From an uncultured Collinsella sp. (lineage in GTDB: Bacteria > Actinomycetota > Coriobacteriia > Coriobacteriales > Coriobacteriaceae), in contig CABUSV010000003.1 in the NCBI GenBank assembly GCA_902494345.1, forward strand, positions 62,001 through 126,000: a DNA stretch of 64,000 nt. The letters are read 5' to 3'. The notes beneath the pieces are model-generated. The model saw only the letters and a program-made list of their open reading frames with translations. It had not been told where the DNA came from and did no database searches. The position numbers and the translations under genes are program-made. Shown here in pieces: positions 8,916 through 17,084 of this stretch (its first letter is position 1; every line of letters begins with the position of its first letter).

Positions 8916-9704
8916 ATGGCCAACATGACGAGCTCGGTTTCGGCATCGCAGGTTGCCGGTGAGTTGGCGAGCGCTACGTTTGAGGAGATTCCCGCCCTCG
9001 TGGAACATTATCGCGAGGATCCGCGCCAGCAGGTGATCAAGGCTTGTGAACGCGCCCTCAAACGCCATGCCAAAGAGCTTGCCGAGCGCGAGCGCGTCAA
9101 TGACATGTACGAGCTTATGCATGAGCTTGGCGGCGATGGGGTGGTCGTTGGTGTCGACGAGGTGGGTCGCGGATCGGTGGCCGGTCCTTTGACGGTATGC
9201 GCCGTCTGTCTTCCAATGGAGCCGCGCGTCTGGGGTATCAACGATTCCAAAAAGCTCACGCCGGCGCGCCGTGAGCTGCTCTCGGTGAAGATTGCCGAGG
9301 TGGCGACGGCGATCGGTTTTTGCCATATCGCGCCGAAGGATATCGATGAGATGGGCATGGCGCGTGCCATTCGTGCCGCCGTTGCGGGCGCCGTGGCCGA
9401 TACGGGACTTGAACCCGACTGCGTCCTCATGGACGGTAACCCTCTGGGTGCCGTTCCCAACGAGCGCGACGTGGTCAAGGGCGATGCCAAAATCGCCTGC
9501 ATCGCCGCGGCGTCCATCATGGCCAAGGTCACGCGTGACGAGATGATGGTCGAGTACGACGCCGAGTATCCCGAGTACCATCTGGCGGAGTCGAAGGGCT
9601 ATGCAAGTCCCGAGCATATCGAGGCGATTCGCAAACATGGACTTTGTCCGCTGCACCGCGTGAGCTTTTGCGGAAACTTTCTGCAGACTGAGCGCCTTTT
9701 CTAG
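8916..9704 (+). CDS. rnhB: Ribonuclease HII
   Basis: RNase HII cleaves the RNA strand of RNA-DNA hybrids and removes single ribonucleotides from DNA. The catalytic motif GVDEVGRGSVAGPL gives the first acidic pair and DCVLMDGNPL the next Asp; KGDAKIACIAAASIMAKVTRD is the conserved middle block. The protein has 262 residues because of an extra N-terminal region of about 75 residues before the catalytic fold, a feature seen in several Gram-positive RNases HII. ATG 8916 is preceded by AAGGAGGG; an in-frame ATG at 8898 lies upstream of that site and is not preferred. Confidence 0.94.
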   Translation: MANMTSSVSASQVAGELASATFEEIPALVEHYREDPRQQVIKACERALKRHAKELAERERVNDMYELMHELGGDGVVVGVDEVGRGSVAGPLTVCAVCLPMEPRVWGINDSKKLTPARRELLSVKIAEVATAIGFCHIAPKDIDEMGMARAIRAAVAGAVADTGLEPDCVLMDGNPLGAVPNERDVVKGDAKIACIAAASIMAKVTRDEMMVEYDAEYPEYHLAESKGYASPEHIEAIRKHGLCPLHRVSFCGNFLQTERLF

Positions 9705-9753
9705 GTCAATTGTGGAGACAGGGACCTTCGGGGTTTTATAAACCTGCTGGTAG

Positions 9754-9794
9754 CGGGCCGTATGCAACACCATTGCTGCGTACGGCCCGTTTTT
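9754..9794 (+). terminator. Intrinsic terminator after rnhB
   Basis: Stem CGGGCCGTA / TACGGCCCG (9754-9762 with 9781-9789), with further pairing inside the loop, is followed by a T-run from 9790. It separates rnhB from the yraN-comM-dprA operon. Confidence 0.85.
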
Positions 9795-9802
9795 TGACGG
9801 CA

Positions 9803-9822
9803 TTTGGTCAGCTTTTGGTTTG
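9803..9822 (+). promoter_or_regulatory. Shared competence-operon motif, copy 1 (upstream of yraN-comM-dprA)
   Basis: TTTGGTCAGCTTTTGGTTTG. The same 20 bases recur at 39146-39165 upstream of comEA-comEC. It contains a direct repeat TTTGGT at an 11-bp period (9803 and 9814). It ends 71 nt before the yraN start codon. A role as activator-binding site for DNA-uptake genes is inference. Confidence 0.6.
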
Positions 9823-9893
9823 CTTCCAGTACTTACCCGCATGAAAGGTGCCCTCATCATCGGGGCAATGCAGTGTGCGGGAAAGGAGACCCC

Positions 9894-10379
9894 ATGAGTG
9901 CCGCAAGCAAAAAGAGCAAGACGCAGCAGCTCAAGGAGCGCTGGGAAAACGGCGAGCTCGACTGCGGGGTGATGACGCCCGAGTTTATCAAGGGACTCAG
10001 CTCCCGCGAGCTGGGCATGATGGGCGAGCTGATCACCATCGACTACTTTAGCGAGCGCGGCTACACCTTGCTGGAGCAGGGTTATCGTTGCACCGAGGGC
10101 GAGGCCGATCTGGTGCTGCTCGATGAGCTCGACGATGTCGTGGTGATGGCCGAGGTCAAGACCAGACGCGTTGCACTGGATTGCAACACGCGGGTCTTTC
10201 CCGAGGAGGCCGTGGACGCCCAAAAGCAACGCCGCTACCGCCGTATCGCGAGCTGCTATCTCATGGAGCATTATCCACTCAAGGCGATTCGCTTCGATGC
10301 CGTGGGTGTCACCATTCGCGGCGGGCATATCGCCGAGATCGAGCACCAGTACAACGCGTTCGATTGGCAGGTGTCGTGA
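9894..10379 (+). CDS. yraN: YraN/UPF0102 family predicted endonuclease-like protein
   Basis: UPF0102 proteins have a restriction-endonuclease-like fold and are usually encoded beside rnhB, comM and dprA; their biochemical role is not firmly established. The fold is visible as GYRCTEGEADLVLLDELDDVVVMAEVKTRR, giving the acidic D and the E-x-K nuclease signature. Compared with typical ~120-residue members, this 161-residue protein has an N-terminal extension of about 40 residues rich in Lys and Gln. ATG 9894 follows GAAAGGAG. Its TGA overlaps the comM ATG (TGATG), which implies translational coupling. Confidence 0.85.
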   Translation: MSAASKKSKTQQLKERWENGELDCGVMTPEFIKGLSSRELGMMGELITIDYFSERGYTLLEQGYRCTEGEADLVLLDELDDVVVMAEVKTRRVALDCNTRVFPEEAVDAQKQRRYRRIASCYLMEHYPLKAIRFDAVGVTIRGGHIAEIEHQYNAFDWQVS

Positions 10380-11902
10380 TGGCGTTCGAGACGTTTGCCG
10401 TTCACGCGGCCTGCATCCGCGGCGTCGAGGCGATTCACGTTACGGTCGAGGTCTCGCTTGCTGGCGGCGTTCCGGGCATTCAGATGCTCGGCATCCCGAG
10501 TATGGAGGTGATGGAGTCACGCGGTCGCATTCGCTGTGCGATGCGCTCCGCCGGGTTCGAGATCCCACGCTCGGGCATTACGGTTAATCTGGCACCTGGC
10601 GATATTCGCAAGACCGGTAGCGGCTTTGATCTTCCCATCGCCATCGCGGTATTGGCGGCCGATGGTCAGATTCCCCGCGACAACCTCGATCGTTGTCTTA
10701 TCGCCGGTGAGCTTGGCTTGGACGGTACGGTGCTTCCTGTCAAGGGCGAGGTGGCGTTTCAACTATTGGCGCGTGATATGGGGCTGTCTTTTATCGCCGG
10801 CAGGTCCGACCAGCATGTGCCGCTCGCGGGCGTGGATTGTGGATTCATCGATCATTTGTCTCAGCTTGCTCATGGTATGGGCGATGCCGCGCGGCACTAC
10901 TTGGATTCTGAGGGCGTCGAGGCGACCTTTGAGCCCGAGCTCGACTATGCCGACGTACTGGGGCAGGAGGTCGCCAAGCGCGGCATGGCGCTTGCGGCGG
11001 CAGGAGAACTCGGCTTGCTTATGATCGGGTCCCCGGGATCGGGCAAGACGATGCTTGCGCGCCGTATGACCGGCATCCTGCCTGAGCTTTCCGTTGAGGA
11101 TCAGCAGGAGGCGCTGTGCATCCATTCGGTTTTGGGCGAGAACATCGATGGCCTGTTGGCGGGGCACCGGCCCTTCCGCAGCCCGCATCACAGCATTTCG
11201 ACCGCGGGCCTCATCGGCGGAGGACGCCCGGTGCATCCGGGTGAGATTAGCCTGGCTCATGGCGGCGTGCTCTTTTTGGACGAGCTTGCCGAGTTTCCCA
11301 CGGGTGTGCTGCAGTCGCTGCGTCAGCCCATCGAACGCGGCTATGTGAGGATCGTACGCGTCGACGGGGCCTTTACCTTCCCGTCGCGCTTTCAGCTGCT
11401 CGCTGCAAGCAATCCCTGCCCCTGCGGCTTTTTGGGCGACCGTGAGGTGCCATGCCGCTGCTCGGCATCGATGGTGGAGCGCTATCGGGCTAAGCTGCGC
11501 GGTCCTTTGGCCGATCGTATCGACATGATGATCGATGTAACCCGTCCCGACCCCCAGGTGATTATCGAGGGCGCGGAGGGTATGTCGTCGGCCGAGTTAC
11601 GTGACTACGTTGTGCGCGGTCGCGCCTTTCGCGCCTGGCGCGAGTCTCGTATGGACGATGCGGATGCCGAGGCCGAGGATGACGAGACGCGGTCCATTGA
11701 CGGCGTCGTTTCGACCTTTGAGCTCGATGATGCTGCCGAGAAATGCGTACTCGGCCTGTCCAAACGCACACATCTCACGGGGCGTGGCATCGTGCGCTTG
11801 GTTCGCATTGCGCGCACGATCGCCGATGTCGCCGAGAGCGAGCAAGTGACGCAGGACCACGTGCTCGAGGCGGCGATGTACCAGGGAAGGAGGGACCAAT
11901 GA
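10379..11902 (+). CDS. comM: YifB/ComM-type Mg-chelatase-family AAA+ ATPase
   Basis: 507 residues. In naturally competent bacteria ComM is a hexameric branch-migration helicase that helps integrate transformed DNA. The N-terminal Lon-protease-like (ChlI) domain begins FAVHAACIRGVEAIHVTVEV. The AAA+ core has Walker A GSPGSGKTMLARRM and Walker B GGVLFLDELAEF, followed by the CPCGFLGD..C-C cysteine cluster (LAASNPCPCGF) typical of YifB. The start is set by the TGATG overlap with yraN; a longer in-frame extension would lie wholly within yraN. Its stop overlaps dprA. Confidence 0.92.
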   Translation: MAFETFAVHAACIRGVEAIHVTVEVSLAGGVPGIQMLGIPSMEVMESRGRIRCAMRSAGFEIPRSGITVNLAPGDIRKTGSGFDLPIAIAVLAADGQIPRDNLDRCLIAGELGLDGTVLPVKGEVAFQLLARDMGLSFIAGRSDQHVPLAGVDCGFIDHLSQLAHGMGDAARHYLDSEGVEATFEPELDYADVLGQEVAKRGMALAAAGELGLLMIGSPGSGKTMLARRMTGILPELSVEDQQEALCIHSVLGENIDGLLAGHRPFRSPHHSISTAGLIGGGRPVHPGEISLAHGGVLFLDELAEFPTGVLQSLRQPIERGYVRIVRVDGAFTFPSRFQLLAASNPCPCGFLGDREVPCRCSASMVERYRAKLRGPLADRIDMMIDVTRPDPQVIIEGAEGMSSAELRDYVVRGRAFRAWRESRMDDADAEAEDDETRSIDGVVSTFELDDAAEKCVLGLSKRTHLTGRGIVRLVRIARTIADVAESEQVTQDHVLEAAMYQGRRDQ

Positions 11903-12834
11903 TGGACGAGGGGACCTTTGAGCTGCATCCAGGTGATGCGTTGTATCCCGAGACCGTTTTGGAGCTTTCTGATGTACCCCAGACGCTTTATGTGCGCGGC
12001 AACCCCGAGGTGCTTTCGACGTCCGCGCTCTCCATCATCGGCGCGCGCAAGGCCTCGCCGTATGGTCTTGCCGTGGCAGAGCTTGCCGCAAAGGTGGCGG
12101 TTGAGGCGGGAGTGACGGTAGTTTCGGGCGGTGCGGTCGGTTGTGACCAGGCCTCGGGTTGGGCTGCGGTCAACGCCGGCGGCAAACACGTTGTGGTGCT
12201 GGGGACGGGCGCCGACGTGGTCTACCCGCGTTCGAGCGCGGGGTTGATTACGCGCACGCTTGATACGGGTGGCGCGGTCGTGTCGATCTCTCCGTGGGGC
12301 ATGGGTCCGCGCAAGTTCGCCTTTCCGCGCCGCAATCGCGTGATCGCGGCCCTGTCGCAAGCCCTCTTTGTATCCGAGGCGGGTATGCCTTCTGGGACGT
12401 TTTCTACAGCCGAGGCTGCTATGGATTTGGGGCGCGAACTTCTTGCCGTGCCGGGGTCGATCCTATCGCCCGAGTCGCGTGGCACGAATTACCTCATTGC
12501 GAACGGTGCCTGCTGCATCGTCGACGAGGAATCTATCGAGATGGCTATCTCACGCATCTACGGCACCCTGCGCTACTCGCGCCCCGATGCTCCCGGCATT
12601 GCCGACCTGGATCCAACACAGCAGACCGTGATGCATGCGCTCATCGCCTCTCCGCTCAAGGTCGACGACATTGCGGCGCTCGTCTCGCTCGATGTGGTCG
12701 GCGTACTCAAACTCTTGGGTTCGCTTGAGCTCGAGGGCCTTATCGAGCGCATGATGGATGGAAGGTATGCGCCCTCCAAGTTTGCCCTTCACGCCCAGAC
12801 GCCCTTCGGTCACAATGGAAAACGTGTCAATTAG
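11899..12834 (+). CDS. dprA: DNA-processing protein DprA
   Basis: DprA protects incoming single-stranded DNA and loads RecA during transformation. The 311-residue protein has the Rossmann-like Smf domain (SIIGARKASPYG, FPRRNRVIAALS, TYNLI-type GTNYLIANGA) and a C-terminal winged-helix region (residues ~240-305). It lacks the N-terminal SAM domain of some family members. The usually conserved SGxAxGID..AH loop reads SGGAVGCDQASG here, with GID to GCD and AH to SG. Tandem ATGs at 11899 and 11902 overlap the comM stop, with AGGAGG just upstream. Confidence 0.93.
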   Translation: MMDEGTFELHPGDALYPETVLELSDVPQTLYVRGNPEVLSTSALSIIGARKASPYGLAVAELAAKVAVEAGVTVVSGGAVGCDQASGWAAVNAGGKHVVVLGTGADVVYPRSSAGLITRTLDTGGAVVSISPWGMGPRKFAFPRRNRVIAALSQALFVSEAGMPSGTFSTAEAAMDLGRELLAVPGSILSPESRGTNYLIANGACCIVDEESIEMAISRIYGTLRYSRPDAPGIADLDPTQQTVMHALIASPLKVDDIAALVSLDVVGVLKLLGSLELEGLIERMMDGRYAPSKFALHAQTPFGHNGKRVN

Positions 12835-12848
12835 AAAGGTGTTTGCAG

Positions 12849-14186
12849 ATGCAGTTCGATCAGGTGACGGTTATCGGTGGCGGTCTGGCGGGTTCGGAAT
12901 GCGCGATCCAGCTGGCAGACCGCGGGTTTGCCGTAAAGCTGTGCGAGATGCGCCCCCAGGTGAGCTCTCCGGCCCACCATACCGATCACCTGGCAGAGCT
13001 CGTCTGCTCCAATTCGTTTAAGTCGACCCGTCCGGATTCCGCGGCTGGTTTGCTGAAGGCCGAGCTTGAGCGCATGGGTTCAGTCCTACTCGATTGCGCC
13101 CATCGCGCGGCTGTTCCCGCCGGTGGTGCCTTGGCGGTCGACCGCGTCAAGTTTTCCGAGCTTGTCGAGGCCGAGGTTGCCGCCCGTCCCAATATCGAGG
13201 TCGTGCACGGCGAGGTCACGCAGATTCCCGAGGGCCACGTGGTCATTGCCGCGGGCCCCTTGTGCTCGCCGGCGCTGAGCGAAGAGGTCATGAAGCTCGT
13301 CGGTGGCGACGCCCTTGCGTTCTTCGATGCCGCGGCGCCGATCGTCGATGCCTCTACGCTCGATATGGATGTGCTGTTCTCGCAGTCGCGCTACGAGGAG
13401 CAGGGGAGCGGCGACTATCTCAACGCTCCGCTCAATAAGGAGGAGTACGAGGCCTTTATCGAGGCGCTTACCACGGCCGACCGCGTGGTGCTCAAGGATT
13501 TTGAGGGCGGCGATCTGTTCCAGGCCTGCCAGCCTGCCGAGGAGGTTGCACGCACCGGCAAGGACGCCATTCGCTTTGGCGCCATGAAGCCTGTCGGCCT
13601 CACCGACCCGCGTACCGGACGTCGCCCCTGGGCGGCGATTCAGCTGCGTGCCGAGAACAAGGAGAAGACCGCCTATAACCTGGTGGGCTTCCAGACCAAT
13701 CTGACCTTTGGCGAGCAGAAGCGCGTCTTCCATATGGTGCCGGGCCTGGAGAATGCTGAGTTCTTCCGCTACGGTGTCATGCACCGCAATACCTTTGTCG
13801 ACGCCCCGCACGTGCTCGATGGCACCTTTGCCGTGCCCGGTACCGGTGTGCGCCTGGCCGGTCAGATCACCGGCACCGAGGGGTACATGGAGGCCGTGGC
13901 GACCGGTCTGCTCGCGGCGCTCAACACCTATGCCGAGGCTATCGGTGCCGCGGGCGTCGAGCTGCCGCGTGTGGGCGCTCTGGGCGCGCTCGTGGGCTAT
14001 GCGACCGATCCTGCCACCGTGGGCTATCAGCCCATGCATGTCAACTTTGGCCTGGTGCCGCCACTCGAGGATGGTAAGCGCCGCAGCAAGCGCGACCGCT
14101 ACCAGGCCTATGCGGACCGTGCGCTCGAGGCCCTTGACGCCTATCTGGCCACTCGCCCCGATCTGTTTGGAGGCGACCGGTCATAG
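12849..14186 (+). CDS. trmFO: Methylenetetrahydrofolate-tRNA-(uracil-5-)-methyltransferase TrmFO
   Basis: FAD- and folate-dependent enzyme that makes ribothymidine at position 54 of tRNA, the Gram-positive alternative to TrmA. The N-terminal FAD dinucleotide fold is VTVIGGGLAGSECAIQLADRG, followed by the family motif CSNSFKSTRPDSAAGLLKAE. The C-terminal LAGQITGTEGYMEA and PMHVNFGLVPPL blocks are also diagnostic. Length 445 residues is normal. ATG 12849 follows GAAAGG; the in-frame TTG at 12843 is less likely. The TAG stop appears to overlap the start of xerC. Confidence 0.95.
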   Translation: MQFDQVTVIGGGLAGSECAIQLADRGFAVKLCEMRPQVSSPAHHTDHLAELVCSNSFKSTRPDSAAGLLKAELERMGSVLLDCAHRAAVPAGGALAVDRVKFSELVEAEVAARPNIEVVHGEVTQIPEGHVVIAAGPLCSPALSEEVMKLVGGDALAFFDAAAPIVDASTLDMDVLFSQSRYEEQGSGDYLNAPLNKEEYEAFIEALTTADRVVLKDFEGGDLFQACQPAEEVARTGKDAIRFGAMKPVGLTDPRTGRRPWAAIQLRAENKEKTAYNLVGFQTNLTFGEQKRVFHMVPGLENAEFFRYGVMHRNTFVDAPHVLDGTFAVPGTGVRLAGQITGTEGYMEAVATGLLAALNTYAEAIGAAGVELPRVGALGALVGYATDPATVGYQPMHVNFGLVPPLEDGKRRSKRDRYQAYADRALEALDAYLATRPDLFGGDRS

Positions 14187-15103
14187 CCTTTGACCTGTAC
14201 GACACCGTCGACTCGTTTATCGCCTATATCGCACGCGTCGAGGGACTTTCTCCCAACACGGTGACGGCCTATGGCTCGAGGCTGGAGCGCTTCGCTGCCT
14301 GGTGCGCGCGCGAGGATATCGATGCTTTCGCTGCCGACGTGCGCACCATTCGTCGCTATCTTGCCGAGCTTTCGCGTGAGCAGGTAGCTCCCCGAACGCT
14401 TTCGGCGCACCTGTCGGCTATCCGATCTCTCTATCGCTGGATGGCTGCCGAGGGGATTGTCGAGGGCGATGCGGTCTCGGCGATCGCATCGCCCAAGCTG
14501 CCGCGTGACCTGCCGGGCGTCCTTACAACCCAGCAGGTCGAGGCGCTGCTCAAGACGCCTGATACCTCGACGCCCGCGGGACTGCGCGATGCGGCGATGC
14601 TCGAGCTGCTCTATGCCTCGGGTGCTCGTATCTCTGAGCTTGCGGCGCTCAATGTGGAATCCATCTCATGGTCCGAGCGCACGCTGCGGCTATGGGGCAA
14701 GGGGAGCAAGGAACGCATTGTTCCTCTGTATCGTCGCGCACTCGAGGCGACGCGTCTCTATATTGAGGAGGGGAGGCCGGAGTTGCTCGCTCAGGCAAAG
14801 CGCCGTGACCTCGCTAACGGGCCGCATCCGCTGCTTATATCGGCGCGCGGCAATCGCATGAGCGCCGCCATGCTCAGGCGGCGGTTCCATACGCTGGCGA
14901 CGCTCGCCGGCATTCCGGCCGACATCGCGCCGCATGCGATGCGCCATACCTTTGCGACCGACTTGCTCGAGGGCGGTGCGGACCTGCGCTCGGTTCAAGA
15001 GCTGCTGGGTCATGCGAGCCTGTCCACGACGCAGATCTACACGCATCTCACACCCGATCGGCTTAAGCGGGCTGTGGCTCAAGCCCATCCCCGCGGCGAA
15101 TAG
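14183..15103 (+). CDS. xerC: Tyrosine recombinase XerC/XerD family, non-canonical start
   Basis: Site-specific recombinase of the Xer type, expected to resolve chromosome dimers at dif. The catalytic set is present: Arg in YASGARISELAAL, Lys in GKGSKERIVPL, HAMRH (His/Arg), His in LLGHASLSTTQ and Tyr in IYTHLTPDRL. The conserved N-terminal core-binding helix (DTVDSFIAYIARVEGLSPNT) is encoded from about 14201. No ATG, GTG or TTG lies in frame before GTG 14261, which would delete it. ATA 14183 overlaps the trmFO TAG (ATAG) and sits 9 nt after GGAGG, giving a normal 306 residues. I annotate from there, with the start uncertain. Confidence 0.88.
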   Translation: MAFDLYDTVDSFIAYIARVEGLSPNTVTAYGSRLERFAAWCAREDIDAFAADVRTIRRYLAELSREQVAPRTLSAHLSAIRSLYRWMAAEGIVEGDAVSAIASPKLPRDLPGVLTTQQVEALLKTPDTSTPAGLRDAAMLELLYASGARISELAALNVESISWSERTLRLWGKGSKERIVPLYRRALEATRLYIEEGRPELLAQAKRRDLANGPHPLLISARGNRMSAAMLRRRFHTLATLAGIPADIAPHAMRHTFATDLLEGGADLRSVQELLGHASLSTTQIYTHLTPDRLKRAVAQAHPRGE

Positions 15104-15152
15104 TGGCTGGGACGTCCCGCGCCGCACTCAGGTGTGTGGTTTTGATTGCGGG

Positions 15153-15181
15153 TTGGCAGGAAGAAGCATTCCTGCTATCAT
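15153..15181 (+). promoter_or_regulatory. Putative rpsB-tsf promoter
   Basis: TTGGCA (15153-15158), 17-nt spacer and TATCAT (15176-15181) with an extended -10 TGC. This is the strongest promoter-like sequence in the window. The predicted rpsB leader is about 130 nt, long enough for autoregulatory structure. Confidence 0.75.
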
Positions 15182-15322
15182 TCATCGGGTTGCTTCACGG
15201 CAACATGTTTTTATCACGCACGCGCGGCTACTTCATACCGTGGTGCCCGGGCTTTGGTAGCACATGTCCGGGTTGGTTTTGGAGGATGACCCCGCGCGGA
15301 GGCAAACCACAGGAGGTTTAAC

Positions 15323-16051
15323 ATGGCTACCAAGATTAATATCCGCACCCTGCTCGAGGCCGGCTGCCACTTCGGTCACCAGACCCGTCGCTGGAACCCC
15401 AAGATGAAGCCGTTCATCTTCGGTGAGCGCAACGGCATCTACATCCTCGACCTCAAGCAGACCATCCTCGACGCCGACCAGGCCTACACCTTCGTCAAGA
15501 ACGTCGCCAAGGGCGGCAACGTGCTGTTCGTCGGCACCAAGAAGCAGGCTCAGGAGGCCGTCAAGAACGCTGCTGAGCGCGCCAACATGCCTTACATCAA
15601 CCAGCGTTGGCTCGGCGGTATGCTGACCAACTTCGTCACCATCCGCTCTCGCATCAACCGCATGGAGGAGCTCGAGGCCATGGTCGAGGACGGCCGCATG
15701 GCTGTTCTGCCCAAGAAGGAGCAGGCTGTTCTCGGCAAGGAGCTCACCAAGCTCCAGACCAACCTCGGTGGCGCCCGCGACATGAAGGGTCTGCCCCAGG
15801 CTCTCTTCGTCATCGACACCAAGCGCGAGGAGAACGCCATTAAGGAGGCTCAGCGCCTGAACATCCCCGTCGTCGCCCTGATCGACACCAACTCCGATCC
15901 CGACGAGGTCGAGTACGGCATCCCCTGCAACGATGACGCTATCTCCGCTGTCACCCTTATGTGCGAGCTCATGGCTGACGCCTGCCTCGCTGGCTCCGGC
16001 AAGGAGCAGGTCTCCGAGGCCGAGATGGCCGCTGAGCCCAAGGCCGAGTAA
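15323..16051 (+). CDS. rpsB: 30S ribosomal protein S2
   Basis: S2 binds the 30S subunit late in assembly and anchors S1-type proteins. The 242-residue product begins INIRTLLEAGCHFGHQTRRWNPKM, contains MLTNFVTIRSRI and the IPVVALIDTNSDPDEVEYGIPCNDD block, all invariant for the family. ATG 15323 follows AGGAGG. The last ~20 residues are an acidic, Glu/Ala-rich tail. It is followed by tsf at 45 nt, the usual rpsB-tsf operon. Confidence 0.98.
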   Translation: MATKINIRTLLEAGCHFGHQTRRWNPKMKPFIFGERNGIYILDLKQTILDADQAYTFVKNVAKGGNVLFVGTKKQAQEAVKNAAERANMPYINQRWLGGMLTNFVTIRSRINRMEELEAMVEDGRMAVLPKKEQAVLGKELTKLQTNLGGARDMKGLPQALFVIDTKREENAIKEAQRLNIPVVALIDTNSDPDEVEYGIPCNDDAISAVTLMCELMADACLAGSGKEQVSEAEMAAEPKAE

Positions 16052-16096
16052 ATCAGTCTTAGTTAATTCTTTTTCATCTCTTTGAAAGGAACCACA

Positions 16097-16966
16097 ATGG
16101 CCCAGATTACCGCCGCTATGGTCAAGCAGCTCCGCGAGATGACCGACTCCCCGATGATGGAGTGCAAGAAGGCTCTCGTCGAGGCTGACGGCGACATGGA
16201 CGCCGCTGTCGACGTTCTGCGTAAGAACGGCCTTGCCAAGGCTGCCAAGAAGGCTGGCCGTGAGACCAACGAGGGCGCTGTCGCCGCGTTCGTCTCCGAG
16301 GATGGCAAGACCGGCGCCCTGCTCGAGCTCTCCTGCGAGACCGACTTCGTTGGCTCCAACGCCAAGTTCACCGGCTTTGCTTCCAAGGTCGCTGAGGTTG
16401 TCGCTACCACCGAGCCTGCTGACGTCGACGCTCTGCTTGAGAAGCCGATGGGCGAGGAGACCGTTTCCTCCGAGCTCACCGAGATGATTCACATCATGGG
16501 CGAGAACATGAAGATCTCTCGCTTCGCCGCCCGTAAGGCCGAGAACGGCGCTCTCGCTTCTTACATCCACATGGGTGGTAAGATCGGCGTCCTCGTCGAG
16601 TTTGCTTTCGAGAAGGCCGAGACCGCTCAGGCTGAGTCCTTCAAGACCTTCGCTCACGACGTTGCCCTTCAGGTTGCCGCCGTCGCCCCGATCTGCGCTA
16701 CCCGCGATCAGGTTCCGGCCGAGACCGTCGAGCACGAGAAGCAGATCTACATGGCTCAGGCTGCCGAGTCCGGCAAGCCCGAGGCCATTCAGGAGAAGAT
16801 GGCTGTCGGCCGTCTGGAGAAGTTCTACAAGCAGTCCGTGCTCAACGAGCAGGAGTTCATCAAGGACAGCTCCCTCACCATCAAGAAGTACGCTGAGCAG
16901 GTCTCCAAGGAGCTCGGCGACACCATTACCGTCGTTGCCTTTGACCGTCTGGTCCGTGGCGAGTAA
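16097..16966 (+). CDS. tsf: Elongation factor Ts
   Basis: Nucleotide-exchange factor for EF-Tu. The N-terminal UBA-like domain and the contact motif for EF-Tu are visible as MVKQLREMTDSPMMECKKAL, followed by the TDFV block CETDFVGSNAKF. The 289-residue length fits the two-subdomain bacterial form. ATG 16097 follows GAAAGGA; a TTG five codons upstream is in frame but overlaps the ribosome site. A strong terminator follows. Confidence 0.98.
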   Translation: MAQITAAMVKQLREMTDSPMMECKKALVEADGDMDAAVDVLRKNGLAKAAKKAGRETNEGAVAAFVSEDGKTGALLELSCETDFVGSNAKFTGFASKVAEVVATTEPADVDALLEKPMGEETVSSELTEMIHIMGENMKISRFAARKAENGALASYIHMGGKIGVLVEFAFEKAETAQAESFKTFAHDVALQVAAVAPICATRDQVPAETVEHEKQIYMAQAAESGKPEAIQEKMAVGRLEKFYKQSVLNEQEFIKDSSLTIKKYAEQVSKELGDTITVVAFDRLVRGE

Positions 16967-16989
16967 ATAAGCTCTTGTAGCTGGTAATG

Positions 16990-17024
16990 AGCAGGCTGTG
17001 GGTTTTACTCACAGCCTGCTTTTT
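16990..17024 (+). terminator. Intrinsic terminator after tsf
   Basis: An 11-bp stem AGCAGGCTGTG / CACAGCCTGCT (16990-17000 with 17010-17020) is followed by TTTTC. It separates rpsB-tsf from pyrH-frr. Confidence 0.9.
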
Positions 17025-17045
17025 CATGGCTCTTCTTAGAGCCTT

Positions 17046-17054
17046 TGATAGAAT
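17046..17054 (+). promoter_or_regulatory. Putative pyrH promoter (extended -10)
   Basis: TGA-TAGAAT forms an extended -10 element just after the tsf terminator, with the pyrH ribosome site (AAAGGAGG, 17071-17078) 17 nt downstream. No good -35 is seen. Confidence 0.5.
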
Positions 17055-17084
17055 GTTGAGAGTTCAATCTAAAGGAGGATCGCT

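Noticed and set aside
9712..9730. GAGACAGGGACC near the rnhB end, loosely like the REP boxes
   Set aside because: It shares only a few bases with GGGACAGAC and has no hairpin; judged coincidence.
14261..15103. xerC starting at GTG 14261
   Set aside because: This would delete a conserved part of the core-binding domain that is encoded in frame just upstream.
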